Positions 40,866-52,043 of a stretch of 64,000 nt of DNA are shown here, piece after piece; within the stretch, counting starts at the first letter, position 1; each line of letters starts with the position of its first letter. The notes beneath the pieces were generated by a model that was not told the origin of the DNA, did no database searches, and saw only the letters and a program-made list of their open reading frames with translations. The position numbers and the translations under genes are program-made. Origin of the DNA: Maribacter sp. MJ134 (GTDB taxonomy: Bacteria; Bacteroidota; Bacteroidia; Flavobacteriales; Flavobacteriaceae); NCBI RefSeq assembly GCF_003970695.1, contig NZ_CP034570.1:434001-498000 (forward strand). Reading direction: 5' to 3'.

Positions 40866-43048
40866 TGAAAAATACACTTAAAACACTTTTTACGGTTCTA
40901 ATCTGCCTTCTGTTCGGCGGTACGGCCTTTGCGCAGAAGTTTAATACGCATCCGGTAAAGAAAGGAGAAACCTTAGAGAGCATCTCTAAGGCTTATGGAG
41001 TTTCTCCGGACGATATCCTTAAATATAACAAGGAAATTAAAAAGGATGGGGATTTAAGCCCTAATACTATTTTGGTAATACCAAGCGGTGCTATGACGGC
41101 CGATGACAAGAATACCGTTGATGCCCTTATCAAAGGTATAATGACTGATTCAGTAGTGAAAAAGGAGCCGATTGGTTTTAGGGAACACAAAGTAAGAAAG
41201 AAAGAGACGCTTTATGGTATCGCCAAGAGGTACAATGTTTCTGAGGAGGAAATAAAGAAATACAATAAACAGCTGTACGCCTCGCAATTAAGGAAGAAGA
41301 TGGTAATCCGTATCCCGAAATATCCAGAGGCAGACGAAGAAACATCCGCGATTGACCCAGGTGATTATGAGAAGTATATTGTCGCGCCTAAAGAAACGAG
41401 GTGGAGTATTGCCCACAAATATGGGATTACCATCGATAGTATGCTCGTACTTAATCCTGGATTGTCCAAGACAAGTAATTATCTAGCCGAAGGCTATGAG
41501 CTTTTAATGCCCAGAATTGCGGGAAGCACAGTAGAAGACCAGCAAACGCAGCTCTATATTTCCTATACGGTTCCGGCCAAAATGAATTTTTATCGGTTGG
41601 AAAAGAAGTTTGGTGTAAAAGCGGATGAAATAGTTCGTTTAAATCCGGAAATTTCTGAGCGTGGAGGGTTGAAAGAGGGAATGGTCATTAGACTCCCCGA
41701 AACTAAATTGGACCCTGGCGAAATCAATACGGACAATTATATCTTCTATGTGGTACGGCCAAAACAGAACGAATTTCGGCTGACTCGAAAATTTGGAATG
41801 TCCTGGTCGGATTTAATGCAACTAAACCCAGATTTAAAGGATGGTCTTAAAGCAGGAATGGTGCTTAAATTACCCAAAGATCAAGTTGGGGATTTTGAAG
41901 TACGCAATTCCCTCGTTCTGGATAAAATCAACTTGTTGGATAGCATCAATACCCAGGTAAGGCCAAAAATTATGTTTTTGTTGCCCTTCCGCATTGATAA
42001 GCTTAATATGAGCGATAAGGAATCCGTTACTTGGGCCATGCAGAACAGAAATAGCCTTAAATATAGTCTTGGGCTATACTCTGGTGCCTTGGTTGCCTTA
42101 GATTCTATTAAATCCTTAGGTATTTCTGTAGATGTGGAAACTTTTGATAACCAATTTACCTTGGCTAGGACAAAAACAATTTTACAGCAAGAAAATCTTT
42201 CAGAATACAGTGCTATCGTAGGACCTTTGGACGCAATTTCTTTGAATGAGGTTTCTAACCAGGCCGCAAGTTATCAGTTGCCGGTTATTGCACCTGTTCC
42301 TGTAAGAAGTGAGCTTAGTTTAAGTAACGTTTTTTTCTCCTATACCGAAGAAAAATTGTTGCGGGAACATATGATTAAATACGTGAAGGCCAATCATGCC
42401 AATGAAAATTTGGTGATTATTGCGGACGAAAAAAATAGAGCGGTGGAGGAAGAGTTGTTGGGACATTTCCCGGGTTCAAAAGTAATTCTTGTAAAAGAAG
42501 AAGAGAAGAATATCGGCATAAATAGGGATAAATTGGCAAGTCAATTATCTGAAGACGTAGAAAATTGGGTTTTCGTAGAATCGGACAACTTTAAACTGAT
42601 AGCCAGTGTGGTATCCATATTAAATTCCTTTAATAATGCATTGCTGGATATTGAAAATGGTAAGAACAAGGTGAAATTACGCATGTTAACAACGGATAAG
42701 AACAACGCATTTGAAAATGATGTCATTTCTAGCACCCATTTGTCTAACTTAAACTTCACGTATCCATCTGTATACAGAGAAGTCACTTCAAATGCCTTTG
42801 TGAAACGTTACAGGAAAAGATTCGGGGATGCTCCGGACAAATTTGCGGTAAGAGGTTTTGACCTTACGTATGATTTACTATTAAAGTTAGCCTATAAGAA
42901 CGATTTGATAGATATTTCCAAGTTCATAGGGGCAACGGAGTATAACGGCAATAAATTCGATTACGAAAAAGATGCCACATCCGGTTATTTCAATAAGGCC
43001 TCTTATATCATGGCTTATGAGGATATGGCCATAAAACAAATAGAATAA
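40865..43048 (+). CDS. Exported LysM-repeat protein with periplasmic-binding-protein-like domain
   Basis: A 727-residue protein from ATG 40865 (inside the guaA stop), which gives a signal peptide ending ...GTAFAQ. Five LysM-type repeats follow (around HPVKKGETLESIS, HKVRKKETLYGIA, YIVAPKETRWSIA, YTVPAKMNFYRLE, YVVRPKQNEFRLT), the first two canonical and the rest diverged. The C-terminal ~380 residues resemble type-1 periplasmic binding proteins (KIMFLLPFRIDKLN, GLYSGALVALDSI, AIVGPLDAISLNEVSNQA). Likely a cell-wall-attached protein sensing or binding a ligand. First of three coupled genes after guaA. Confidence 0.85.
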   Translation: MKNTLKTLFTVLICLLFGGTAFAQKFNTHPVKKGETLESISKAYGVSPDDILKYNKEIKKDGDLSPNTILVIPSGAMTADDKNTVDALIKGIMTDSVVKKEPIGFREHKVRKKETLYGIAKRYNVSEEEIKKYNKQLYASQLRKKMVIRIPKYPEADEETSAIDPGDYEKYIVAPKETRWSIAHKYGITIDSMLVLNPGLSKTSNYLAEGYELLMPRIAGSTVEDQQTQLYISYTVPAKMNFYRLEKKFGVKADEIVRLNPEISERGGLKEGMVIRLPETKLDPGEINTDNYIFYVVRPKQNEFRLTRKFGMSWSDLMQLNPDLKDGLKAGMVLKLPKDQVGDFEVRNSLVLDKINLLDSINTQVRPKIMFLLPFRIDKLNMSDKESVTWAMQNRNSLKYSLGLYSGALVALDSIKSLGISVDVETFDNQFTLARTKTILQQENLSEYSAIVGPLDAISLNEVSNQAASYQLPVIAPVPVRSELSLSNVFFSYTEEKLLREHMIKYVKANHANENLVIIADEKNRAVEEELLGHFPGSKVILVKEEEKNIGINRDKLASQLSEDVENWVFVESDNFKLIASVVSILNSFNNALLDIENGKNKVKLRMLTTDKNNAFENDVISSTHLSNLNFTYPSVYREVTSNAFVKRYRKRFGDAPDKFAVRGFDLTYDLLLKLAYKNDLIDISKFIGATEYNGNKFDYEKDATSGYFNKASYIMAYEDMAIKQIE

Positions 43049-43053
43049 GTAGT

Positions 43054-43458
43054 ATGACATCAAAAGTGACCTATAACGGCGATTTGAGAACGGAGTGCGT
43101 TCATTTAAAATCCGGTAATTCTTTCGTAACCGATGCTCCGACCGATAATAATGGTCTTGGACAGGCATTTTCGCCAACCGATACTGTGGCCACCGGTTTG
43201 GCCAGCTGTATTTTAACCATGATGGGAATTAAGGCAAATGGCCTAAAATTAAATTTAGAAGGTTCGCGGGCAGATGTGACCAAACATATGGCATCCGACC
43301 CAAGAAGAATTGCCAAGATAGAAGTAGACCTAAGCTTGCCATCGCATATTTCCGAAAAGGACAGGAAAATATTGATACACACGGCAAATACCTGTCCTGT
43401 TCATTTTAGTTTACACCCTGATATAGAAAAGGAAATCTCTTTCAATTGGGTATTATAA
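43054..43458 (+). CDS. OsmC-family protein
   Basis: A 134-residue OsmC/Ohr-fold protein. The two redox cysteines are in LASCILTMMGIKA (~50) and ANTCPVHFSL (~112-121), the pattern of OsmC-type peroxide or organic-hydroperoxide reductases. Likely cytosolic thiol peroxidase, possibly using bacillithiol or lipoyl proteins as reductant (inference). It overlaps the next gene by 13 bases. Confidence 0.9.
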   Translation: MTSKVTYNGDLRTECVHLKSGNSFVTDAPTDNNGLGQAFSPTDTVATGLASCILTMMGIKANGLKLNLEGSRADVTKHMASDPRRIAKIEVDLSLPSHISEKDRKILIHTANTCPVHFSLHPDIEKEISFNWVL

Positions 43459-43979
43459 AGAACGCTTTTCTAATTTTTTTCTTTTTTGTTATGTTCTCAT
43501 CGTATTCTTGGGGACAAGAAGAAGTGCTTTGGGAACCGGACAAAAGGCTGTATTGGAGCGATTTCAGGGGAAAAGTTCCCGTTGGGGCGGGAGCTGCAGC
43601 TACTACCGCGAGTGGCATAAGTTATCAGTTTTCAACAAGCTATAAGGGTAATGAAATGGTGGTTGATTACGAAGTCAATGCGTTCTTTTATCCTACAAAG
43701 TCGTGGTACAAACCCAAAATATGTAATGAGGTAACCTTGGTGCACGAACAGCTTCATTTTGATATTTCGGAGCTTTTTGCTCGCCACATGCGAAAAAAAA
43801 TGGCGAAAGCACGATTTACAAAAAACATAAAGGCCGAGGTAAAGGCTATTTATAGAGAGACCCTTAAAGAACTAAACGATTTTCAGAACCGTTACGATAA
43901 GGAAACGGATTATTCTAGAAATATCCCTCAGCAAAAACTTTGGATTCAAAGAATAGAAAAAGCATTGAACGAGGGTTAG
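43446..43979 (+). CDS. DUF922-like exported putative zinc protease
   Basis: A 177-residue protein from a TTG start that overlaps the OsmC gene end; this start gives a complete signal peptide (IIKNAFLIFFFFVMFSSYSWGQ). W-x-P-D-x-RLYWSDFRGKVP is the family entry. HEQLHFDISE (His100-Glu101...His104) forms an HExxH zinc motif. Family members are predicted secreted metalloproteases. Catalysis is not proven. The next ATG (43491) would cut away most of the signal peptide. Confidence 0.8.
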   Translation: MGIIKNAFLIFFFFVMFSSYSWGQEEVLWEPDKRLYWSDFRGKVPVGAGAAATTASGISYQFSTSYKGNEMVVDYEVNAFFYPTKSWYKPKICNEVTLVHEQLHFDISELFARHMRKKMAKARFTKNIKAEVKAIYRETLKELNDFQNRYDKETDYSRNIPQQKLWIQRIEKALNEG

Positions 43980-43994
43980 GTTGCAAACGTTGAG

Positions 43995-44864
43995 TTAAAC
44001 GTCACAAATGGTTACGCCTTGCTTAAGGGCATCTATTTTATTTTCCCAAGTAGGCACAAACTCTTGGGCTACATGTCCCTTGTATCCCGTGTCCAATATA
44101 GCCTTCATAATTGCCGGGTAAAAGAGTTCCTGTGTTTCATCAATTTCATTTCTTCCGGGATTACCGCCCGTGTGGTAATGTCCAAAATAGGGGTGGTATT
44201 CCTGTATGTTTCTTATGATGTCCCCTTCCATAATCTGCATGTGGTAAATATCGTAAAGTAACTTGAAATTTTCGGTACCAAGGGCTTTACAAAGTGCTAC
44301 ACCCCATTCGGTGCGGTCACACATATAGTCTTCGTGATTTACCTTGCTGTTCAAAAGTTCCATTTGTACTACAACGCCGTGTTTTTCGGCAAGTGGTAAA
44401 ATGCGCTTTAAACCTGTAATACAGTTCGCTAGACCTTCTTCATCGTTCATTCCGTTTCGGTTACCACTAAAACAGATAAGATTGGTATAACCGGCTTCTG
44501 CTACTTTGGGTATTATTTGTAGATAATCCGCCGCCAATTCATCATGCAGTGTGGGGTCGTTCCAGCCTTTTTTAATTCCTAATCCCGCGCCCCAGCACAT
44601 GGAGGCATGTATGTTGTATTTTTTAAGAAGTGGCCAATCTTCAGGACCTACTAAATCAATGGCCTTGATATCCAGTTCATTTAAATTCTTAAGAAACGCC
44701 CCTAAGGGAATAGAATCGTAACACCAATAACAGGCACTATGGTTTATATTGTGCTTAAGTTTTATTGCCGAGTCTTTTTTTGTGACCTGTGCAGCTGAAG
44801 TATTGCACGCTATTAGGCCGACTGAAGCGGCCGCGGATGCTCCGATAAACTTGCGTCTTTTCAT
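43995..44864 (-). CDS. Tat-exported sugar isomerase/epimerase-like TIM-barrel protein
   Basis: A 289-residue protein with a twin-arginine type N-terminus (MKRRKFIGASAAASVGLIAC; the Cys20 context may also allow lipidation). The body resembles xylose-isomerase-like/hydroxypyruvate-isomerase TIM barrels. Metal and substrate residues are likely within VVQMELLNSKVNHEDYMCD (~162-180), LLYDIYHMQIMEGD (~200-213), FGHYHTGGNPGRNEID (~226-241) and HVAQEFVPT (~267). Substrate unknown. Transcribed alone. Confidence 0.85.
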   Translation of the reverse strand: MKRRKFIGASAAASVGLIACNTSAAQVTKKDSAIKLKHNINHSACYWCYDSIPLGAFLKNLNELDIKAIDLVGPEDWPLLKKYNIHASMCWGAGLGIKKGWNDPTLHDELAADYLQIIPKVAEAGYTNLICFSGNRNGMNDEEGLANCITGLKRILPLAEKHGVVVQMELLNSKVNHEDYMCDRTEWGVALCKALGTENFKLLYDIYHMQIMEGDIIRNIQEYHPYFGHYHTGGNPGRNEIDETQELFYPAIMKAILDTGYKGHVAQEFVPTWENKIDALKQGVTICDV

Positions 44865-44915
44865 AAGTATTGATTTTATTGGTAGTACTAAAGATAATTT
44901 TTTTAGATTTAAAAA

Positions 44916-45158
44916 ATGGAATTAGGTCTAGATAAGCAACATTTGATTGCGCTTGCCCATTACAGAATGCCTTTCGGAAAATATAAAGGTCGCTATCTGG
45001 TGAACCTGCCAGAACCTTATTTGGTTTGGTTTAATCAAAAAGGATATCCGAATGGAAGATTAGGAGAAATGTTGCGTTCTATGCATGAAATCAAGGTAAA
45101 TGGCTTGGAAACCCTAATTCTTAAAATACAAAAAGAATTTCCTGTCAATAAGCCCTGA
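44916..45158 (+). CDS. DUF3820 family protein
   Basis: An 80-residue protein with the DUF3820 core MPFGKYKGRYLVNLPEPYLVWF, the same kind of segment as the C-terminal tail of the exonuclease at 12748. Function unknown; in other proteins this segment is often fused to nucleases. It lies 50 bases upstream of pyrG but pyrG has its own -7 box in the gap. Confidence 0.85.
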   Translation: MELGLDKQHLIALAHYRMPFGKYKGRYLVNLPEPYLVWFNQKGYPNGRLGEMLRSMHEIKVNGLETLILKIQKEFPVNKP

Positions 45159-45175
45159 AATCTTACGGCAATTTG

Positions 45176-45183
45176 TAACTTTG
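45176..45183 (+). promoter_or_regulatory. -7 box TAACTTTG of pyrG
   Basis: Perfect TAnnTTTG element, 26 bases before the pyrG ATG. Confidence 0.75.
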
Positions 45184-45193
45184 TGTCCCGTAA

Positions 45194-46846
<1,653 letters not shown>

Positions 46847-46862
46847 ACTATCGATTTGGGCA

Positions 46863-46870
46863 TATATTTG
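46863..46870 (+). promoter_or_regulatory. -7 box TATATTTG of yidC
   Basis: Perfect TAnnTTTG element, 45 bases before the yidC ATG and 17 bases after the pyrG stop. Confidence 0.7.
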
Positions 46871-46914
46871 CTCTCTGAAAACCAAACAATTACCTTACCT
46901 ATAAGATATTTTAG

Positions 46915-48765
46915 ATGGAAGAAAAGAAATTGGACGTGAATTCCATAATCGGTTTTGTACTGATTTTTGGCATATTGATTTTCATGTTTTATCAGAACAA
47001 GCCTACCCCAGAAGAGCTGGAAGAACAGGCAAAACAAGAGCAGGTAGAGGCTAAGGCGGCACAAGAAGAAAATATAGATAAAGAGATAGTAGCGGAAGCG
47101 CCAGTACTTAATTTAAACGATTCTACGGCAGTTGCAAATTACAAAAGTCAAATAGGGGCATTCGGCTTTACGGCGCCCTCTGCGGCAACGACCGTTCTTG
47201 AAAACGAAGTACTTTATTTAGAGATAAGTAATAAGGGAGGACACATTATAGAGGCAAAGATGAAGAATTTTGTCACCTATGATTCTATTCCGGTGTACCT
47301 AATTAAAGATGGAAATTCCTCTTTTGGGCTTAATTTCTCTACCACGGACAACAGAGTGTTGAATACCAAGGAGCTGTATTTTGAGCCAAGCTTAAGTAAT
47401 TCGGATAACAACCAAGTACTTTCATTGAAAGCAAAAGTTTCCAACAACCAATACTTGGAATACCGTTATGAAATGAAGCCGGATGACTACTTGGTAGATT
47501 TTACAATACGTAGCCAAGGTCTGGACAGGGTTATGAACGATAGTAAGCCTGTAACCTTAGACTGGCAGTTAAAAGGTATAAGACATTCCAAAAGCATAGT
47601 ATATGAAAATAGATATACGCGTCTCACCTATAATCATGAAGATGGTAAGATAAGTAAACTGTCTGAAGGTAGTGATGATGAGGAAACGGAAGAGGATATA
47701 AAATGGATATCTTATAGACAGCACTTTTTTAGTTCTATTCTGGCGACCAAGGAGTCCTTTAAAACGGGAGCGTTAGAGTCAAAAAATTTAGTGGAGGAAG
47801 AGAGTAGGACTTTTGGTTTTACTAAAGAGTATGCCTCCGTTTTACCCCTTGAAGTTAAAGGAGGTGAACTTTCTCAAAATATGCACTGGTATTTTGGCCC
47901 AACCGATGTTGAGGTCTTGTCAAAATATGAAGATTTGGGACTTGAGGACTCTATACCGTTTGGATGGGGAATTTTCGGATGGATCAACCGCTATATTTTT
48001 ACGCCTTTTTACTCTTTCCTAGGGGGTATGCTACCTGCAGGTATCGCTATCATCATCATGACCATTTTGGTGCGTTTGGCCATGTCTCCGGTTACGTATA
48101 AATCGTATCTGTCACAAGCTAAGATGAAAGTGTTGAAGCCAGAGATTACGGAGCTTGGAGAAAAGTATAAGGACAATGCCATGAAAAAGCAACAGGAAAC
48201 CATGAAATTGTATGGTAAAGCTGGTGTTAGCCCAATGAGTGGTTGTGTGCCGGCATTTCTGCAGATGCCTATATTCTATGCTTTGTTCATGTTTTTCCCA
48301 ACATCTTTTGCATTGCGCCAAAAGTCGTTTTTATGGGCAGATGATCTTTCTTCTTTTGATACCATCTATCAGTTTCCAGAAGGTTTTGCAATACCCTTCT
48401 ATGGTGACCATATTAGTCTGTTTCCAATTTTGGCATCCGTAGCTATTTTCTTTTATATGATGATGACTACTGGGCAGAATATGCCAACACAGCCCGGTAT
48501 GCCCAACATGAAGTTTATTATGTACTTAATGCCCTTTATGATGTTATTCTTCTTTAATAACTATGCAAGTGGGTTAAGTTTGTATTACTTTGTTTCCAAC
48601 TTAATTACTATAGGAATTATGTTGGTGATCAAGAATTTTATCTTGGATAACGATAAGATTCATGCGCAAATACAGGAGAATAAAAAGAAGCCTAAAAAAG
48701 AGAATAAATTTCAGCGAAAGATGCGTGAGATGATGGAGCAGGCGGAAGCTCAGAAAAAGAAATAA
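46915..48765 (+). CDS. yidC: Membrane protein insertase YidC
   Basis: A 616-residue insertase. N-terminal membrane helix (~9-23), acidic linker, a large periplasmic beta domain (~75-340) and the five-helix conserved core (~355-590) with the positively charged loop (AKMKVLKPEITELGEKY), PMSGCVPAFLQMPIFYALF and FNNYASGLSLYYF. A basic tail (KKPKKENKFQRKMREM) may contact the ribosome. Helps insert proteins with or without SecYEG. Often adjacent to pyrG in Bacteroidetes. Confidence 0.97.
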   Translation: MEEKKLDVNSIIGFVLIFGILIFMFYQNKPTPEELEEQAKQEQVEAKAAQEENIDKEIVAEAPVLNLNDSTAVANYKSQIGAFGFTAPSAATTVLENEVLYLEISNKGGHIIEAKMKNFVTYDSIPVYLIKDGNSSFGLNFSTTDNRVLNTKELYFEPSLSNSDNNQVLSLKAKVSNNQYLEYRYEMKPDDYLVDFTIRSQGLDRVMNDSKPVTLDWQLKGIRHSKSIVYENRYTRLTYNHEDGKISKLSEGSDDEETEEDIKWISYRQHFFSSILATKESFKTGALESKNLVEEESRTFGFTKEYASVLPLEVKGGELSQNMHWYFGPTDVEVLSKYEDLGLEDSIPFGWGIFGWINRYIFTPFYSFLGGMLPAGIAIIIMTILVRLAMSPVTYKSYLSQAKMKVLKPEITELGEKYKDNAMKKQQETMKLYGKAGVSPMSGCVPAFLQMPIFYALFMFFPTSFALRQKSFLWADDLSSFDTIYQFPEGFAIPFYGDHISLFPILASVAIFFYMMMTTGQNMPTQPGMPNMKFIMYLMPFMMLFFFNNYASGLSLYYFVSNLITIGIMLVIKNFILDNDKIHAQIQENKKKPKKENKFQRKMREMMEQAEAQKKK

Positions 48766-49056
48766 TTAGATACTCTTATTTATAAATAACTCAGGGCATT
48801 CCCAAGAGGTATTTAAAAGGAAAACAAGGTGTGTGCTTTTGAGCTAAGCCTTGAAGCATTCTAATCTCGATTATTGCGCAATAAAGAAAAGCCTCTGGAT
48901 TATCCAGAGGCTTTTGCCATTGATTAAGGATTGGTTTGGTAAGATTTGGGGATGTAAATATGATTCTAATTACCTCTTAAAAAAAATATGAGTTGTAAAG
49001 AGCACTTATTTGTATGCTAACTAATCTACTTCTGATGTTTGAAAAAATCATTACAC
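48766..49056. other. Intergenic region between yidC and fasciclin gene 1
   Basis: About 290 bases with a strong hairpin at 48887-48915 and otherwise no gene. The 120 bases between the yidC stop and that hairpin are a 3' UTR or a short RNA. No ORF is supported. Confidence 0.4.
48887..48915. terminator. Terminator downstream of yidC
   Basis: A perfect 12-bp stem AAAAGCCTCTGG / CCAGAGGCTTTT with loop ATTAT. Symmetric A/T ends allow use on either strand. It is 121 bases after the yidC stop. Confidence 0.85.
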
Positions 49057-49087
49057 AAAAAAACCTCTCAAGTTGTTGAGAGGTTTT
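49057..49087 (-). terminator. Terminator of fasciclin gene 1
   Basis: A perfect 12-bp stem AAAACCTCTCAA / TTGAGAGGTTTT, loop GTTG, with a T-run on the minus strand. It is 21 bases past the gene end. Confidence 0.9.
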
Positions 49088-49107
49088 AAAATTTATACCG
49101 TTATATA

Positions 49108-51621
49108 CTAGTGAGAAGGAGGACTTAAAATATCCAATACTTCTTGTGGTAATAACACTTTATCTATGACATGTACGATTCCGTTGCTCGCCATTACATC
49201 CGCCAGGGTAACGTTAGCATCAACATCTGTTTTGTCACGTATTTGAACGCCATGGTTCAATATTGCAAAAACAGATTCTCCCTGTACAGTACCAATTTCT
49301 TGATGATCTTGTAAATCTCCCGAAGCCACGGCAGCGCCTGCAACTACATGATACGTAAGTACTTTAGCTAATAGGGCTTTTTCCTCATCCGTATCAAAAT
49401 CAGCAAGACTATGGAAATCATCTCCCAAAGCATTCAATAAATCAGCGAAAGCTGCATTTGTAGGAGCAAAAACAGTAAATGGTCCGTCGCCACTAAGTAC
49501 TTCTACTAGACCAGCATCTGCCTGAATCAGGGCATCTACCAATAAGCTTAAGTCATCTACACTTTGCGCAGTCTCTACGATATTTGGTACGGCAGGAGTC
49601 AATGCATCTAAAACAGCTTGCGGTAATAATACTTTATCAATAACGTGTACTACTCCGTTACTAGCTTCAACATCCGCAAGGACAACTGTAGCATTTTCAT
49701 CGGTAGCGTCATCCACATGAACTGTACCGTCTTTAATATTAATTGAAACATCCTCTCCTTGGAAGGTAGTGATGTTTTGACCATCGCTTAAGTCAGCTGA
49801 AAAAGCGGTAGTTCCTGCTACCACATGGTACGTAAGTACACTTACAAGTAATGCTTTTTCTTCGTCAGTATCAAAATCTGAAAGACTATTGAAGTCATCT
49901 CCTAAGATATCCAATAATTCTACGAATGCTGCATTTGTCGGAGCAAATACTGTAAAAGGTCCGTCACCACTCAATGTTTCCACTAAACCAGCGTCAGCTT
50001 GTCCTAAAGCACTTACCAAAAGACTTAAATCATCAGTTGCTACAGCAATTTCTATAATTGTTTGTAGGCTCATGGCTGCTAAAGCATCCAATACTTCTTG
50101 TGGTAAAAGAACTTTGTTTATTACATGTACAACACCGTTGCTAGCTTCTACATCAGCGATAACTACTTCAGCATTAGTTTCTGTAGCATCGGTTATAAAT
50201 ACACCGCCATTTAAACTTACTCCAACGTTTTCACCTTGGAAAGTTTCAATCATTTGTCCATCGCTTAAATCTGTAGAGAAAGCGGCCGTACCAGCAACTA
50301 CGTGATACGTCAATACCTTAACAAGTAGCGCTTTTTCTTCCTCTGTATCAAAATCAGCCAAACTGTTAAAATCATCACCTAAAACATCTAATAAAGCTGC
50401 AAAAGCCGCGTTAGTAGGAGCAAATACTGTAAATGGTCCGTCACCACTCAAGGTTTCAACTAGTCCAGCATCTGCCTGAACTAAAGCATCGACCAAAAGA
50501 CTTAAGTCGTCTGTAGCAACTGCTGTATCCACTATGGTCTTTAACTGAAGGCTAGCTACAAAATCGATTGCAGACTGTGGTAATAAAACTTTGTCAATCG
50601 TATGCGCTACACCATTGGAAGCCATGATATCCGTTGCAGTAATATTAGCGTTTGTTTCAGAAGCATCACCAATGACAAAAGTGTCACCAGAAGCGATAAC
50701 TTCAATTGAATTATCCGCAAGTGCTGTCGGTACGGAACCAGCTGCTAAATCCGCAGCCTTTACCTCGGCAGCTAAGACATGATACAATAAGATGTCTTTT
50801 AACAAGGCCATTTCTTCCTCCGTGTCAAAATCGTCCAACCCATTATAATCGTCTCCTAAAATATCTAAAAGTGCAACGAAAGCATCGTCCGTGGGAGCAA
50901 AAACGGTAAAAGGACCTTCACTACTTAAAGTTGCAGCCAAATCTGCTTTAATGACAGCGGCTTCCAATATGGATAGTGCTTCGGTTGCGACTACCACATC
51001 TACAAGGGTACCAGTCTCATTAGTCATTTCTCCTTCATTCAAGGCATCGATGATAGCCTGAGGTACCATGACCTTGTTGATAACATGCACTACTCCGTTG
51101 GTAGCTTCAACGTCTGCGATGACAACTTCAGCATCAACTTCTGTAGCATCCTGTATAAAGACGCCGCCTTCAAGATTTACCGTTAACTCTTCTCCTTGTA
51201 CGGTTCCTAGCTTTTGTCCTGCACTCAAATCAGTAGATTTTGCAGCCACACCAGAAATAACATGATAAGTAAGGATAGTTGTTAGTATGGCACGTTCTTC
51301 ATCCGTATCAAAATCCGCAAGAGATTCGAACCCGTCCAGTGAGGCCAATAAATTTTCAAAGGCATCATTTGTGGGGGCGAAAACTGTGAAGGGGCCATCT
51401 CCGCTTAAAGTTCCTACTAAATCGGTTCCCTCAGTATTATCTGCAGTAGTTAATGCTGAAACTAATGCCGCTAGGGCTTCTTGTCCCTGTGCGGTCTCAA
51501 CAATATTTTTTTCATCAAACGTTTTGGCTACTTCATCGTTGTCGTCCTTGTCACAGGACCAGGCCAAGAAAACTATTGCTAGCAGGGCTAACAAACTTTT
51601 AAAGGATACTACTTTTTTCAT
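49108..51621 (-). CDS. Five-fasciclin-domain lipoprotein
   Basis: An 837-residue surface or periplasmic lipoprotein (lipobox LAWSC, Cys23). It has five FAS1 domains of ~150 residues (starting near residues 40, 205, 355, 505 and 650), each with GPFTVFAPTNxAF (H1 box), a YHV segment and NGVVHVIDKVLLPQ (H2 box). Domains 3-5 are nearly identical in stretches, at DNA level too, pointing to recent internal duplication. FAS1 domains serve adhesion or cell-cell or polymer contacts. A long 5' region carries a motif shared with the second fasciclin gene. Confidence 0.92.
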   Translation of the reverse strand: MKKVVSFKSLLALLAIVFLAWSCDKDDNDEVAKTFDEKNIVETAQGQEALAALVSALTTADNTEGTDLVGTLSGDGPFTVFAPTNDAFENLLASLDGFESLADFDTDEERAILTTILTYHVISGVAAKSTDLSAGQKLGTVQGEELTVNLEGGVFIQDATEVDAEVVIADVEATNGVVHVINKVMVPQAIIDALNEGEMTNETGTLVDVVVATEALSILEAAVIKADLAATLSSEGPFTVFAPTDDAFVALLDILGDDYNGLDDFDTEEEMALLKDILLYHVLAAEVKAADLAAGSVPTALADNSIEVIASGDTFVIGDASETNANITATDIMASNGVAHTIDKVLLPQSAIDFVASLQLKTIVDTAVATDDLSLLVDALVQADAGLVETLSGDGPFTVFAPTNAAFAALLDVLGDDFNSLADFDTEEEKALLVKVLTYHVVAGTAAFSTDLSDGQMIETFQGENVGVSLNGGVFITDATETNAEVVIADVEASNGVVHVINKVLLPQEVLDALAAMSLQTIIEIAVATDDLSLLVSALGQADAGLVETLSGDGPFTVFAPTNAAFVELLDILGDDFNSLSDFDTDEEKALLVSVLTYHVVAGTTAFSADLSDGQNITTFQGEDVSINIKDGTVHVDDATDENATVVLADVEASNGVVHVIDKVLLPQAVLDALTPAVPNIVETAQSVDDLSLLVDALIQADAGLVEVLSGDGPFTVFAPTNAAFADLLNALGDDFHSLADFDTDEEKALLAKVLTYHVVAGAAVASGDLQDHQEIGTVQGESVFAILNHGVQIRDKTDVDANVTLADVMASNGIVHVIDKVLLPQEVLDILSPPSH
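49440..50560 (-). repeat. Long tandem coding repeats inside fasciclin gene 1
   Basis: Three ~460-base units encode nearly the same text (DDLSLLVDAL, QADAGLVETLSGDGPFTVFA, DIxxxxDD(F/)NSLADFDTEEEKALL). High identity between units would allow unit gain or loss by recombination. Confidence 0.7.
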
Positions 51622-51997
51622 AATTTGTGTTTTAGGTAAAATGTTTAATTAATTGTTTTTTAAATAGAACAAATGATTCAAATGATATTTTTTAATTTTT
51701 TGCTAATTCAATTAAAAAGTGGAGTCATAATCTCAAAAAATTGAATTTTTAACACAAAAATGAATTTTATCCCTTTATCATCATTCTTTTTAACAAGAGT
51801 GTCAAAAGTAGAAAGGGTTGCTTTTGTTTATTTAAATTTTACAAAAGTTTAACAAAAAAGTTAAACAAAAAGCTCAATTGTAAGACAATACAACAGTATT
51901 TATTGCGAATTAGGGATATTTGTTTAAGGATGAAGTGGTTTGATTGGCTATCATTCTAGTGCTAGTGAAACGAATCCGTTTCAATGATGCACATAAA
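51622..51997. other. Intergenic region upstream of fasciclin gene 1
   Basis: About 375 AT-rich bases. It contains the shared fasciclin upstream motif at 51815-51854, a second nearby GTTAAAC, and a 7-bp hairpin TGAAACG-AATC-CGTTTCA at 51966-51983. No ORF is supported. Confidence 0.4.
51815..51854 (-). promoter_or_regulatory. Shared upstream motif, fasciclin gene 1
   Basis: On the minus strand: TGTTAAACTT, ~11 A/T-rich bases, then AAATAAACAAAAGCAACC. A closely matching 40-base block lies upstream of fasciclin gene 2 (54039-54077). It starts 194 bases before the ATG. Promoter function is inferred from conservation between the two paralogues. Confidence 0.5.
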
Positions 51998-52020
51998 AAA
52001 AGCCGCAAGAAGCGGCTTTT
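51998..52020. terminator. Terminator of fasciclin gene 2
   Basis: A perfect 9-bp stem AAAAGCCGC / GCGGCTTTT, loop AAGAA, with the A-run at 51994-52001 forming a T-run on the minus strand. 23 bases past the gene end. Confidence 0.88.
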
Positions 52021-52043
52021 AGATTTTGACTTTATATTAACTA

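Noticed and set aside
49440-50560. CRISPR-like or non-coding tandem repeats
   Set aside because: The repeats are long in-frame coding units of FAS1 domains, not short repeats with spacers.
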